NCBI RefSeq assembly: GCF_003597395.2
Contig: NC_133771.1
Span: 50,427,766 to 50,491,765 of the forward strand
DNA from: Chelonoidis abingdonii
Taxonomy: Eukaryota; Chordata; Testudines; Testudinidae
DNA: 64,000 nucleotides
Reading direction: 5' to 3'
Shown here: positions 46,886-59,729 of the stretch, in pieces
Layout: the number at the start of each line of letters is the position of its first letter
How positions within the stretch are numbered: position 1 is the stretch's first letter
The notes under the pieces: model-generated
Told to the model about the DNA's origin: nothing
The model's input: the letters and a program-made list of their open reading frames with translations, nothing else
Database searches by the model: none
Position numbers and translations under genes: made by a program

Positions 46886-47224
46886 GGATTTGTCTGTGTA
46901 GAAACTTTTTGTGTGTTATACTGATATAATTATACTGGTATAGATAAGCCACTATACTTAAACTGGTATAACTTATTTGAGGATAAGAGTATCCTCACAA
47001 GGGGAGTGTCTGCACAAGCCGTTATATCAGTTATTCCAGAATAAGAGTGGCATTTTTTTCATGTGAGATTAAACCACTTTCAGAGTGGCTTAAACTAAAC
47101 TGGATAAAGGCCATTTTATACTGGAATAAGAGTGTCCACACAGGGAGTTATACTGGTATAACTACAGTGCTTTAAATTCTCACCCTCCCTTATAGCAATA
47201 TCAATTCTCTGTGTAGACAAGCAC
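46886..47224. mobile_element. MITE, probably PIF/Harbinger-like
   Basis: The ends GGATTTGTCTGTGTAG and, inverted, GTGCTTGTCTACACAG are alike, and TTA flanks both sides (46883-46885, 47225-47227). The interior is full of ttatactggtataa-like palindromic words and of gtgtccacac blocks. It is 339 bp and non-coding. Confidence 0.6.
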
Positions 47225-47308
47225 TTAGATTTTCTAGTATGGCAAAACAACACTTTTCTATGTGCCCATAGAAAGAACCTCTCCTCTATTTTGAGACATC
47301 CTCTAATC

Positions 47309-47440
47309 CAGGGATCAGCAACCTTTGGCACGCAGCTCACCAGGGTAAGCCCCCTGGCGGGCCAGGCTGGTTTATTTACCTGCCACGTCTGCAGGTTCGG
47401 CTGATTGCGGCTCCCAATGGCTGTGGTTCACCGCTCCAGG
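47309..47440. mobile_element. Half of a fold-back hAT element
   Basis: It begins CAGGGATCAGCAACCTTTGG, continues with ccagggtaagccccctggcg and stops after ccgctccagg. Full members of this family are long near-palindromes; the right half is absent here and no TSD can be assigned. Confidence 0.65.
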
Positions 47441-47454
47441 AGCATACCTTTTAG

Positions 47455-48425
47455 AAAAACATCCAATCTAAGTAAATATTGTCAGTGAGGGAGAATCCAC
47501 CACGATCCTTCGTAAATTGTTCCAATGGTTAATTAGCCTCAAAGTTAAAAATCTATGCTTTATTTCCAGTCTGAATTTGTCTAGCTTCAACTTCCAGCCA
47601 TTGGATTTTATTAAATCTTTCTCTGCTAAACTGAAGAGCACATTATCAAATATTTCTTTTCCATGTAGGTACTAACTTTTTACTTTAACTTTTTTTATTA
47701 CACTAACTAGATTGAGTCTATCACTATACAGCATGTTTTCTAATCCTTTAATCATTCTCTGAACCCTCTACAAACCCTCTACGAATTAGCACATCCATTT
47801 AGACTTGTGGATACCAAAACTGGACCCAGTATTTTAGTGGAAGTCATACCCATGCCAAAAATGGAGTTACGATAACTTCTATACTCCTGTTTATGATTTC
47901 CCTGTTTATGCATCCAAAGATTGCATTAGCCCTTTTGGCAACAATGTCTCTCTAGAAGCTCATGTTCAACTGGTTATCTACCATAACCCCCCAAATCTTT
48001 TTCAGAGTAAGTGCTTCGCAGGATAGCACCCCACCATATCCTGTAAGTGCAGCCCTCTCCATTGTACCTAGATGCATACATTTACATTTAGCCATATTAA
48101 AATGCATATTGTTTGGTTGGTCCGGCTTACTAAGTGACCCAGATCATTCAAAATCAATGACCTGTTCTCTTCATTATTTATCAGTTCCCCAATTTTTGTG
48201 TCATGTGCAAACTTTTTAAGTGATTATTCTCTGGTTTCTTCCAGGTTATTTATAAAAATGTTAAATAGTGAGGGGCCATGAATTGATCCCTGCAAGACCC
48301 TATTAGAGAAACAGCCACTCAGTGATGACTTTCCATTTACGATTACATTTTGAGACCTATCAGTTAACCAGCTTTTAATCCACTTAATGTGTGCCATGTT
48401 GATTTTATATCATTATGGCTTTTAA
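47455..48425 (-). mobile_element. CR1 LINE fragment, RT region to 3' UTR side
   Basis: On the minus strand the text includes the CR1 block around the RT motif (ggtcttgcagggatcaattc, then cctcactatttaacatttt) and later ctgtgctgaaga-like 3' segments (ccattggaacaatttacga). It is nearly 1 kb, diverged, and interrupted by stops, from a CR1 subfamily older than the first. Confidence 0.75.
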
Positions 48426-48687
48426 AACATAAGTTCCCCAAGGGACCATTCCCCAGCTGGGTTTTTTTTGAACTACATCATGCTCCAACCTCTCCCCATT
48501 CTTGCTCTAACTTGTCTCCGGTATACCCCATTTGTGGGGAGGAAGGTGTAAGAACTGGCTCCATTGGCTTTACCCCTGGAAAGATTTTCCCACACTGCAG
48601 AAATCCCCATCAGGGTGGTTACAGGTTTCTGAACAAAGGGAGTAGGGTGAGACTCAGAATCTGACAACTTTGTCTGTGACAGTAATC
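48426..48687. other. Short stretch with no recognised gene
   Basis: Nothing is recognised between the CR1 fragment and the next MITE. Confidence 0.5.
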
Positions 48688-48690
48688 ATA

Positions 48691-48984
48691 GGGTACGTCT
48701 AGACTACGCGCCGTATCGGCGCGTTAAAATCGATTGCTCTGGGATCGATATATTGCGTCTAATCTAGATGGGATATATCGATCCCTGAGCGCACTTATAT
48801 CGATTCCGGAACTCCACAAACCCCAACGGAGTTCCGGAATCGACATGGCGAGCCGCGGACATCGATCCCGCGCAGTGAAGACGGGTGAGTAAATCGATTT
48901 TAGATATTCGACTTCAGCTACGTTATTCACGTAGCTGAAATTGCGTATCTAAAATCGATTTTATCCCGTAGTGTAGACCAGCCC
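48691..48984. mobile_element. Structured MITE with 3-bp TSD
   Basis: The termini GGGTACGTCTAGACTAC and, inverted, GGGCTGGTCTACACTAC form the terminal inverted repeat, with ATA on both sides (48688-48690, 48985-48987). Inside are several further hairpins, among them attccggaactcc with ggagttccggaat, and cagctacgt with acgtagctg. It is 294 bp, unusually rich in CpG for its surroundings, and non-coding. PIF/Harbinger is the likely superfamily. Confidence 0.8.
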
Positions 48985-48987
48985 ATA

Positions 48988-50825
48988 CAACGGATCCTAT
49001 CCTGCAATACAAACATACTGTTTTGTACTGCACTCTCAGGAAGTGTGCCTTATAAACAACCTTTGTCTTGTGTGTTTCATGCATGGTCATTTATTTCTTT
49101 GAAATGCAAATGGTCTCCCTGTATGGATCTACAAGGTTGCTGAATAACTTAATTTAATCACACCAATATTTTTTTTTAAATCATGTCATAATAAGAATCC
49201 TTGGTCCTTACACAGCCATTTGTAAATGTTAAGCAGTTCATGCCCAAAATGCCCATGTGAGAGAAGGACACAGATATTACTATATTCATTTTACAGAGTG
49301 GAAACTGAGAATGACAGAAGTTCAGTGAGTCCCTAAGACTACCCAGTGAATCAGTGACAGAATTAGACTTCAGGAGCTCTAGTCATCCAGCCCCATGCTC
49401 AACTGATAGACCATTCTGCTTTTCCTGTACACTTCATAGCAGTCCAGACAAGATTTTTGTTATATGCTTAATGTTTTACTCAACATATTGTCAGAACATG
49501 ACTAATGAAGTTTACACTGTAAATGGAAGCTATTATTTTACATATGATTTACATCTAATAATGTATTAATCTGCGAACACTATGCAAATATGTACAGCAA
49601 GAAATTAAATCATGTATGCCTTTTAACATTTTGGTTAATATCAATATAAACTTGACATTAACACTAGTTTACAGAGTTATACATGTTGAGAAAGCACCGA
49701 TTTACATTGGTGTGTGCATAAATCTTATGGCCTGAAACTGAAGTTTGGAAAACATTACATGCAATTCAGAATGTGTTTGGAAACTGGAGGACTCTGTTCT
49801 GAACACTAATTTATACATTAGAGTAGCTTCACTTGTCATAGTGATATTTAAGACAGCAGATTATTCATAATTTACTTTTTATGTTTTGAAATGATTTGAC
49901 CCTGAATCACTGGAGTGTGGCACCAAACTAAACTAGAGCCAGAATATTCAAAGGATGGTAAGAATCAATTGCCATATAAAGCTCCCAAACGCTAGGGGAT
50001 AAAACCCTACTTATTTAAGCTAAGATAGCTCCTCCATGCACAATCCTAATTGCTTGCCTTTCCAAAACCACAGTGAAAACTGACAAATGCCCAAACCATG
50101 CAAGTTCTGCAAGTCCTGCTTTGTCTTTAATGGGGCTGAGGTTGCTTGTCACTTCTCAGGAGCTACCCAGTACAGTAAGATCAAATCCTATTGCCTCAGT
50201 GAAGAAAGAGACTCTGGAATTCATGGGGGAAGAGAATGGAAGGTGGCTGCCTAAAGCCAGCCACAGATTTACTTAGGTAACTTACTGGCATGTGCAGCGA
50301 GGGAAAAATACAAAATCCTTTCCTTTGATCTACAGTAAAAGGGAATAAGCCTTAGCAGAGATGTAGTGAGAGGTGAGTGAACCCTGAACAGAGCTTTACT
50401 GATAAATGGAGGAAATTCACATAGTTCTGCAAATCAAGGATGACACAAAATAATAGGAATCCCTTTCCACAAGGACAAGGTAGCCCTGTCAGGCTACTAA
50501 GAGTAAGTTAAACAATATAAAGCTTCCTCTAGCACAAGTGCCCACAGAGCTCATTAAGATGTGTATGTCATGAGGAAAGTCTCTTCTGCATCTGGTCATC
50601 TGAGCGATTGCCATCCAAAGAAAAGACCAATGGTAGGAGAAGGTAAAAGATGTCCTCCTATTTTACCACATGCCTTTTTGTTGGTTGTTTAATTATTTAA
50701 AATTAATTTGTTTAAAATATTGTGTAGGCAAACTTATTGGGCCAGAGTCAAGTGAAGGAACCGGAACGAATAGGGTTTTCTCTGTAATCACTGTTTTCTG
50801 AATCATTCTGGAACAGTGAAAAATG
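48988..50825. other. Stretch with no recognised gene
   Basis: Apart from the MIR-like remnant at 49255-49420 nothing is recognised. Confidence 0.5.
49255..49420 (+). mobile_element. MIR-like SINE remnant
   Basis: The words attttacagagtggaaactg, agttcagtgagtccctaaga, cagtgaatcagtgacagaat and cagccccatgctcaactgat follow MIR 3' half order. Confidence 0.6.
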
Positions 50826-50833
50826 TGCCATAT

Positions 50834-52361
50834 CAGGGGTTGGCAACCTATGGCATGCATGCCAAAGATGGCAAGTGAGCCGATTTTTAATGGCACGCTG
50901 TTGCCTGCCGGAGTCCCAGCAGGCAGCAGCGTGCCATTAAAAATCCTGCCCGGCTCGGCCTGGCCCGCTCTTCTCTGCCCTCTGCTCCCTCCCCCCCCTG
51001 CGGGGGCAAGGGGCAGGGGGCAGAAGCTTGGTCCTGCCGGCTCCCCTGCCTCTTCCTGTAGTGTGCTGGGTTCCTGCCCCTCCTCCACCTCTCAGTCCCT
51101 CCCTCCCTGCTGGCTGATCAGCTGATGGCCCTTGCGAGGGAAGGGGTCGGGAAGGAGCAGAGTCTGCATGTGCTCGCTGCTCCCAGTGGAGGCAAAGAAG
51201 AAGCGGGGGCAGGGCCTTGGAGAAGGTGGTGGTGGAATAGGGGCATATTGCCTTCAGCCCCCTGCCCTGACCCCACCCCCATACTCCCTAGCCCTCTGCC
51301 CTGACCCCCCCATACACACCCAGCCCTCTGCTTGACTCCTTCCCCCCATGACCCCAGCCCTGACTCTTGCACTCCCCCACATACCCAGCTCCCCCTGCCC
51401 TGACACCTGCACTCCCTCCCATGCCCCCAGCCCTCTGCCCTGACTCTTGCACCTCCCACATACCCAGCCCGCTCACACCCCATGCACCCACCACATTCTG
51501 ACTCTTGTACCCCCCACATCGCCAACTCCACCCTGAGCACCAAATGGGAGCTCCTACACCCCCGCCACATTTCCACCTGCAACCCTCACACCACATGGGA
51601 GCTGCCCAGGAGAGTGCCCCACACCCAAACCTCCTGCACTAACCCTGAGCCCCCCTCTCATTCTAGCTCCTGGCCAGACCCTTCACCCCCAGCCCTGAAC
51701 TCGGTCCACTCCCACCCTCAGCTCAGTGCAGAGAGAGGAAGAGAATGGACCAGAACCAGGGAGAAGGTAGGTACCCATTGTATGTGGGCAGGGCCGGGAC
51801 CCAGACTGGCAGTGGACTGAGCAGGTCTGGCAGCCAGGATCCCAGCTTGCAGGATGGTGGATGGAACCCCTGAGCGGCAGTGGGCTGAGCCGCTCAGCCC
51901 ACTGCCGGTTTGGGGTCCTGGCTGCCGGCCCTGCACAGCCCGCTGCCAGTCTGGGGTTCTGGCTGCTGGACCCTTGCCAGCCAGGGTCCTGGCCGCCGGC
52001 CCTGCACAGCCCACTGCCAGTCTGGAGTTCCGGTTGCTGGACTCTTCCCAGCTGGGGTCCCAGCTGCAGGCCCCACTCAGCCAGTTGCCAGCCTAGGTTA
52101 ACAGAACCCCAGACCAGGAGCGGGCTGAGCAGGCTGGCGGTATAAGATCAACATTTTAATTTAATTTTCAATGAAGCTTCTTAAACATTTTGAAAACCTT
52201 GTTTATTTTACAATACAACAATAGTTTAGTCATATAATATATAGACTTATAGAGAGATACCTTCTAAAAAACATTAAAATGTATTACTGGCACTGAAAAC
52301 TTTAAATTAAAGTGAATAAATGAAGACTCAGCATACCACTTCTGAAAGGTTGCCAACCCTG
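50834..52361. mobile_element. Long hAT element with minisatellite, right TSD split
   Basis: The termini are CAGGGGTTGGCAACC and GGTTGCCAACCCTG. The left TSD is tgccatat (50826-50833). The right copy is split: tgcc at 52362-52365 and, after a second hAT insertion, again complete at 52684-52691. The element is inverted relative to 39679-40897 and about 300 bp longer, with a segment of roughly 800 bp (about 50950-51780, including a C-rich ccctgaccc tract) that the other copy lacks. Frames up to 154 codons inside are composition-driven and have no transposase motif. Confidence 0.9.
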
Positions 52362-52365
52362 TGCC

Positions 52366-52680
52366 CAGGGCCAGCGCTAGCATTTAGGTGACTTAGGCAG
52401 TCGCCTAGGGTGCCAGGATTATTCGGGGAGTGGCATTTTGCCGGGGGGGCGGCAGGCGGCTTTGGTGGAGCTGCCGCAGTCATGCCTGAGGACGGTCGGC
52501 TGCTCGCGCGGCTCCGGTGGACCGCCCGCAGGCATGGCTGCGGCAGCTCCACCGGAGCCACGGACCAACAGACCCTCCACAGGAATGACTGCGGCAGCTC
52601 CACCGGGGCCGTGGGATCAGCGCGGGGGGCGGCAAAATGGCCGTACGCCTAGGGTATGAGAAACCCTAGCGCCGGTCCTG
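52366..52680. mobile_element. hAT element nested in another hAT element's TSD
   Basis: The termini are CAGGGCCAGCGCTAGC and (inverted) CAGGACCGGCGCTAGG. The flanks cctgtgcc (52358-52365) and gttgtgcc (52681-52688) match at 6 of 8 positions. It landed across the right edge of the older hAT element. It is 315 bp, GC-rich and non-coding. Confidence 0.85.
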
Positions 52681-52691
52681 GTTGTGCCATA

Positions 52692-55600
52692 TGGTAATCG
52701 GAAAATTGATCAGGATAAAATGTGATCTATTGACTTTGTGCTCAAACTGCCACACAAAACAAAAGCCAATTTAAAGAAAGTTTGATTAATGTCCCCTGAG
52801 GAAAGGGCATCCATGTTTCCATGTGTTTTATATCCAGGGGGGATACCCTGCAGTCTCTACGTGATTCTTACTCAGTCAAAGTTCCACTGTATTCCTCTGG
52901 AGCCATGCATTAAGGGAACCCCTTTCTCATGGATTTATTTCTGGCAATGCAAGAATGGAGGGACCTGTGTAGCACCATCCCTCCTTTGTCAGCCTTTATG
53001 GGGGCTCTCCATGTGGAGAGGAGGGAGTGGGTTGGGGAGGATGCACATTGTCCCTCCTCCCCACACATTCTCCAGGGAATCTACTAAAGAGTTAAATCAG
53101 CATGTTTCCAAAGGGGCAGGAGGTAGTATGGAGGTACAAGGCCTTGGAAGATATGTCTGTGATCTCTGGTGGATTCTCCCTAGGTTTAGGAACTCTTACT
53201 CTTTGGCAGTGGTAGTAAATTATTATGCCAATGGAAGAATTTGTGGGAAATTCTGTGAAGGGGTCCTTTCAGAGTTTCCTTTCTCCTGCCCCAGGAAACT
53301 GTTCTTTCTTGTTAGATTCACTGACCCTGCCCATCACCATGGCATCTGAGTTCCTCACGATTTCTCAGTGTAGGGTGGGATTATGGAGTTAGTTTTCTGT
53401 GCCTGGGTGGGATCTTCACAATTTGATCAGTAGTGATTTTGTTATATACTTTGTTTATATGCATAAACAGATGTGTATGAAAATGGTCATTTAAATCTGA
53501 GTTTGTATCTTAGTCAACATATGGTCATATATATGTTCCATAAGGGAAACCAAATGGCATTCTAGGTATGTGATACAAAATGGTACTTCCCCTTTAATAA
53601 AGGTGTTTAGCTATCGCAGTGATGGAGACAGCATAAGGATGTGGGGAGATGGATGGATACTTATAATGCATTTGTAATTAAGTTGTTAAACCTGTATTTT
53701 TAAAAATTCTTTCCTTTTTTTCTGCCTCTGCACATTCTTATTCAAGCTAGATGCAGAAGTACTGAACAAGGGGTTGTGCTCTGGACACCACTGGAAGCCA
53801 GAAGTGTCCCAGGAAAACCTGTTCCCATGAGATTTCCATCCCAGCTTTGTAGATTCCAGTGGTTTGGATAAGCATTCAATGTGAACTGTTGCATGTTTTG
53901 AATTCCAGCCATCCCTAATGTTAGTGACCTCATTTTAACACATCTTGGTCTTTGTACCACAGTGGCCGTGATTAATTTGAGATCAGATGCTTCCTGAAAG
54001 GAGTCCCAATTTTAAAATTCCTTCAAAAAAGTGAGCACACCGATCGATTTCCACTGACTTGTGGCAAAAATCTCTCATTGGCTTCCAGGAGCAAGGCACA
54101 TCTAACATAATGCTTGATGTGCCTCCATGTGAAGCTCCAGGCTAAGAAGGAACTGCTCTTAATTTCTTAAATGTCAATAATACATTGAAGTAGTATAAGT
54201 GCTCAATGTACTTCTTACTACACTGGATAAGAGAAATTATTCAATATAAAATGTGACAATAGGTTTTTATTAAATTATGGATTGAAATAATGTTTCTGAA
54301 TCTCTGTGATAACAAAGCTATGTTGTTTTATTTAAAGGGAATATCATGGTAATAAGTACCACTTGATTCTCCTGCCAATGGAGAAATGAGATGAAACTGA
54401 ACAGAGTCTGGAAGAAGGGGATTATGATTTGGAAATAAAAATGAAACCAATTTGGATACATAATATTTTTATGATAAACTGATAATACCATGAAATATAT
54501 TTGTTTTAAATTTTGCCAATCTCATTCTTTGGGATATTTGGAATCTGTTGTATTTCAGGGCCATTTGATGGTAAGTGAGTCACAGCACAATTTTCTTTCT
54601 ACCGGAAATGCTTTGTGTCAGCTAGAGAAAAGGAATAACAATCCATCCATAGGTTTATATTGTCCTGTTTTAACTATTTTGGAGAGCTAGAACTTGGGAT
54701 GGAAACGCATAAGCACACACAAAACACAGTTCACTGATTGAAAGGTTTTCCGGAGATTACAAGTCTTTGAAAAATGATTGAGAAAAAAGAGACATGGTAT
54801 ATGCTCTCGTACAGACATGCTAATCTGTCTGTACCAAAAAACTGGAGCTTAGATACATAATTTACTTTGCCTTTATTTCATATTCAGTAATTCAGCATTT
54901 ATACTGTTCCTTCATGAACAAACCCCCCAACACATGCTCTGTGTCCTTCCCTGTTTATGTTCTCACGGCTCTCAATTAGCATTCATTAAGCTGCACACAT
55001 GTGGTGGCTTTATCCTTGGCTACTTTAACAGAAGCTTTCAACCTCCTGCTAAACCTACCTTATGCCATCCCTCTCATCCCCAAAATTAGCCTTTCAATTT
55101 GCCATGCTGTCAGTATTTACTTCTTAGCCTGCCAATAGCTTTAACACTTTTAATTGATTTACTACTGATTTTTCATTACCAGAGGAGTCATAAAAGAACC
55201 TGTGTGTGTATTTTACAAATGTGTTGTGCTACCCTTACAGTACAGCCTACAGGCACTGCAAAGTACCTCAGCGGGTCTGCAGTGTGTCATGTTTGTACAT
55301 TTGGTAATTAGAACAAGAATAATGGTGGTAATAAAACCTGGCAATATGACATGAAAGCATCAGTTTTTCCACCTTTCCTGGGGACTCCACCTTCACATGG
55401 TGGGAAGCAGTGTGTTTCAATTTCTCTGAGAGCTATGCCAGTGAGTGTTTTATCTCCTGGAGGGTCACTCAAGCTGCAAGATCAAAGCATAAGAGCAAAA
55501 GCAGTTCACTGATCCTCCAGGTTGGAGACTGAGTGATAGGCTAACAACCTATCCTTGTAAAAATGTTAAATTGTAGAAACACAACAAGATGTAGCCATTT

Positions 55601-56022
55601 TGGCAAACAGCATGATTGACAGGGATGACAGAGCCTTGTTCATGCCCTAAGTGACGTGTGATGGCACAGGAAGGATTTAGATTCATATTGATCAGTTTTC
55701 CAAGGTAGATGTCAATTTGTTAGAATGTACTTATATCTTCAGTCTCAATTACACAAAATACATGGAGAAATAATTTACTGAAAAAAAATGGGTTTTTCTG
55801 AAAGATACATTTCTTTCTAAATTTCCCCCACTGGTTTTCAGATTTCACCAGAACAGAGCATTTACAAAAAGAGCTGTATGGTTAGAAATGAAAGAGCCTC
55901 TGTTTACTGCAAGAGAGGTGAGCACCCAGTTCAAACTAATGCCCGTCAGAAGGGGCAGAGAGAGATGGGAGATATAGTTGGTTTGATCCAGGGTTACTGT
56001 CATTATTCTATTATTATTATTT
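52692..56022. other. Long stretch with no recognised gene
   Basis: It holds the longest open frame of the window (186 codons, 52789-53349, plus) but this has no domain and its length is at the chance level for 64 kb. No repeat boundary is recognised. Confidence 0.45.
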
Positions 56023-56026
56023 AATG

Positions 56027-56917
56027 TGTAGAACTGATAAATGAAATTGTTTTTAATTGTTCACTTTATTAATGTAAATTCTGTTCACCATTCACTACAC
56101 TTGTCTGCATTGTAACTTCTGTTCACTGTTTGATTTTGTATTCCATATGACTTGGCATTGTGCCTCTCTCATACAACTTTGTATTAGAAAATTGGTAGAA
56201 AACTTTGTATCAGATGTTATAGCCCCTAAAGATAGTATAGTTAAAGTGAAAGAAACATGTGCCTTTTGCTAGAAGTAAAATAGATCTCCCCCCACTCTGT
56301 AATCAATTGCCCATTGACTGAATGAGGTGTGAATGAGTGAAGCTTGGAAGACACCACCTCAGACAGCTACAACAGTTGAAGAGGGAATGGAAGCCAGAGC
56401 AAAGGACAAAAGAACTTGTCAAGTGGCCAATGGAGGGGAGCGAGACATATTGATGACCTCAGGGATTAGAAGCAAGCACCTTCTTTAGAAACGCCCTCTT
56501 TGAGCAGCATTGGGACAACACCCAGAAAAAAAGCAGCACAAAGACCAACGGACACAGACCCAGATTTTGAATCTGGTCTGGATTTGCATAAGAGGAAAGC
56601 TGCTATAAATACAAGGTGTCTTGCAGAAGGACCCTGGGTCTCGTCTTGTCACCATCGGAGCATCGATCCGGATCGGCAGAAGCCCGCTCCACCCCTCCCC
56701 ATCTAACTCACCTGGCCAGTGCAGTTAAGGGGAGCAACTAGTTGGTAACAGCAGCAAGACGGAGTGTGTTTGTGTCTGTGTGTGTGTGTGTGAATGCATG
56801 ACTGTAATATATCATATGCATATGATAGAGTATTAATTAATACCTGTATTACTAATAAATGTGGCGTTTTGCCTTAAACCCCCTGAAAAGATCCCGTATA
56901 GTACTTTGAGTACAACA
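56027..56917 (+). mobile_element. Solo LTR with 4-bp TSD (ERV class I-like)
   Basis: It runs from TGTAGAACTG to GAGTACAACA, 891 bp, flanked by the perfect 4-bp TSD AATG (56023-56026 and 56918-56921). A TATA box (gctataaata, about 56601) and a poly(A) signal (AATAAA, about 56852) are in LTR order. A 4-bp TSD is typical of class I, gamma-like endogenous retroviruses. No viral gene flanks it, so it is a solo LTR. A (GT)n tract lies within R/U5 near 56765-56792. Confidence 0.85.
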
Positions 56918-56921
56918 AATG

Positions 56922-59630
56922 AGCTTGTTCAGCACTGTTGCAGGGGCAGTTTTGTATGTGATTTTGAACTTGACATGGAAATTTTAATTTTGTGTGGAAC
57001 TTAGAATTCAAAATAGGTGCTATAAAACTGAAACAAATAAAATATGTTACCAAGACTCTCTTAGACAGCTGTTGGGAAGAGCTGGCCTACCACACTTTTC
57101 ACTCTTTAGAATCTATGGCATATTCTGTGGCCTTGCTGTATTTGAATAACATAGTTACTTACTGAAAACCATCTCAGGGAAGAGGCAAGCTAGTCTGTGA
57201 ATTCTGATTCTTATACCACAGGAACCAACCAGTCAATAACTCCCCACTGAATCACCATAATAATTTAAGAACTGTGTGTAAAGCCAGTCTGCCCCTGCTC
57301 TCCACTGGTTCTTGACAGTAGTGACAACACATGCCTTCACTTAAAGACTGCCAAAAATACCCCACCAGAAACTACCTATTCCATGTGAACCTTAAAGTCA
57401 CAGGGTGAACCTTAAGGTCACAGGATCAACTTCACCACAGGCCATAAACAGATGCAATCACTTGGACTTCAAAGGGGTCATACTGGATCATTTTCAAGCA
57501 GTGGAAAAGGCACGCACATGAGAACTCCATCGATTGTTAGCATAAGTAGTGTGTTTGGGACCAAAAATTGCTTCACACATCACCAAGATCTGATAATTCA
57601 GAAAATTTCTTTTGTCTCTTGGTTAGTTGATATTTGTAAATAACAAGAAAGCATACAAAATTACCCTCCCCTTCCCTGAATAATGCCTTTGGTATTAGAG
57701 CAGTTATTACTTGATTTTTAACAGCACATGGAATATATATTAGTTTAACGTATCAGGTATTGCAGCTTCTTCAGGCACTTGGTTGCAAAGGAAATGTATT
57801 CCTGTTCATATGATTAAAAATTTGCCAAAATGTGAAGTTTTAGTGTAGAGAATCTTTTGGTAGTTTGTTCTGTAGTTCTGTGTACCATGACTTAGCCCCT
57901 TGCTGCTGCTGGAAGAAGCACATGTTTTAATAATAAGTGATATGTTTCTTCAAATGAATAGAGCATTAAGATTTGTTAGGAAAATTTGGCTTCACCATAT
58001 GAGCGTGTTAAATGGACATAGGTGTTAACTCCTTCACAAGTAGTTCAAGATGCTGTGAGATCTGCAGCATAGCCAATTACAATCTTTCTAAAAGAAGGGA
58101 ATTTTGTTTACTTCTGATACCAATATTTAACCAAGATCAGATCAGGATAAGAACTCTGTCATTTAAGGAATCCCAGTTATCTAACTCTTTACACCATCTT
58201 CTTTTCATCAGAATGCACAGTTCTCAGAAGTGAAACCAGAGCTGCTCTCTTCTGTGACACACATACTGTCATGCTATCCACAGGGAAAGTCAGTTTCATC
58301 TGTGCCCTCCCGTCTGAAGACTAGATGGGCAATTTGTTATCTGTGTCACTACTTGCCAGTAAAGGCAATACAACATTCTGTGGAATTGTTCATAATAAGG
58401 TTGGGAATACTGTAGTGTGGAAGGGCCCTGAGAATGTGATTTAACTGGAGAAGTTGTATGTGTGCCTAGTTTATTGATGTTCATTCAACCCCTGAAGAAA
58501 GTAACACAAATCTCTTTGTACAACGTCTTGGCTTCTATGAAAAAGGAGCCCTATATCACCAAGGTCTCTCCAATAAAATCTAGTAACTTATGTTCTAATT
58601 ACCATTGGTTGTTTTAGCTAGTGGTGTTATAAAATGACTTATCTAATTCTCTGGATAGCTATTGAATTCAGGTACTCAACTGTACACAGGGTATTTGAAT
58701 TGTGAAATAATGAATTGCAACAAAACTTTTTGAACCTCGCAGCATAAGTCCTACTGGATGACGTAAGTATTGACCAATAGTTCTTACCAGAGTATCATCT
58801 TGCAAGAGTCAGGTTCCAGTTTTATTATATTTTCAAAGTTCTTAGGTTTTATTCTTAAAAACAAAATAGTCAGAGCTTTTGAGTTTAGACTGAAAAAAAC
58901 TTTGTATAGGTCCTGGCCTGGGTTCTCTCATGGGTACTATATAAATGTTTAATCACAGAGTGGCTTTTATTGTTCCTGGAAGAGAAACATATATTTTTTG
59001 CATCTTGGGATTGATTTAGCTCCTCCATTTTCATATCTTGATTCTTCATGCTAGGCAATATCAAGGCCTGATCAACAGAGACAGTGTGTGCAACATTTTG
59101 TCATTATCATCCCTCGTAAATCATAAAAGGTCAATTAATAATTATATGCCCAAACCCTGTTGTCTTTAGTGAGTTTTTACTCCATCTTTACTCAGGTGAA
59201 CACCCATTGGCTTGACATTGGTCTCCTTTCCATGGGGAATTCTATGCTTTGGAAGATGTAGACACCTTTGTTCAAGCTGGCCTTTGACTTGTTCTGATTG
59301 TTAAGACAATTTGAGCGGTGTGCCTGGGGGAGCACTATCAAGAAAACAAGTGATTGGTATAGTGAATGTTAACCCTTCTAGTTTCCATATTTTTATGCAA
59401 GTTGATGGCATCTAGTTAACTGCACTGTCAGTGTGACAGTATGGAAGCTGAATGTCACCTCCCATCAGCTGGGAAGATAAATTACAATAACATTTGACAC
59501 TTTCTATACAGACACCTCTAATGGCTGCCCTGTAAACACCTCATTATACTCTGGTGGGTAAGGAATAAAGTAATCTCTTTGTCTTGAGATAGTGGAGCTT
59601 TCCCCCCTCTAGCTCAGCCTGCTGGGAATT
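56922..59630. other. Long stretch with no recognised gene
   Basis: No exon or transposon is recognised apart from a short tandem duplication at 57385-57424. Confidence 0.5.
57385..57424. repeat. 20-bp tandem duplication
   Basis: Two units gtgaaccttaaagtcacagg and gtgaaccttaaggtcacagg follow each other directly, with one substitution. Confidence 0.9.
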
Positions 59631-59635
59631 CTAGA

Positions 59636-59725
59636 AACAAGGTGGATGAGGTCATATCTTTTATACCTCACCCACTTTGTCGCTCTAATATCTAGAGACC
59701 AACACAGCTACAACAACACTGCAAA
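59636..59725. repeat. Folded dispersed repeat ends, possibly Penelope-like
   Basis: The words caaggtggatgaggtcatat and tacctcacccactttgtcgc are inverted relative to each other, followed by gaccaacacagctacaac. The same pair occurs at 24705-24812. The last block resembles the end of Penelope-like families known to me, but there is no coding part here. Confidence 0.4.
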
Positions 59726-59729
59726 CAAA

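Noticed and set aside
51118..51820. Several 100-150 codon frames on both strands
   Set aside because: They lie wholly inside the hAT element at 50834-52361 and reflect C-rich low-complexity sequence.
52789..53349. 186-codon open frame, the longest in the window
   Set aside because: No domain, signal or repeat pattern was recognised. At three stops in 64 codons, about one stop-free run this long is expected by chance in six frames of 64 kb.
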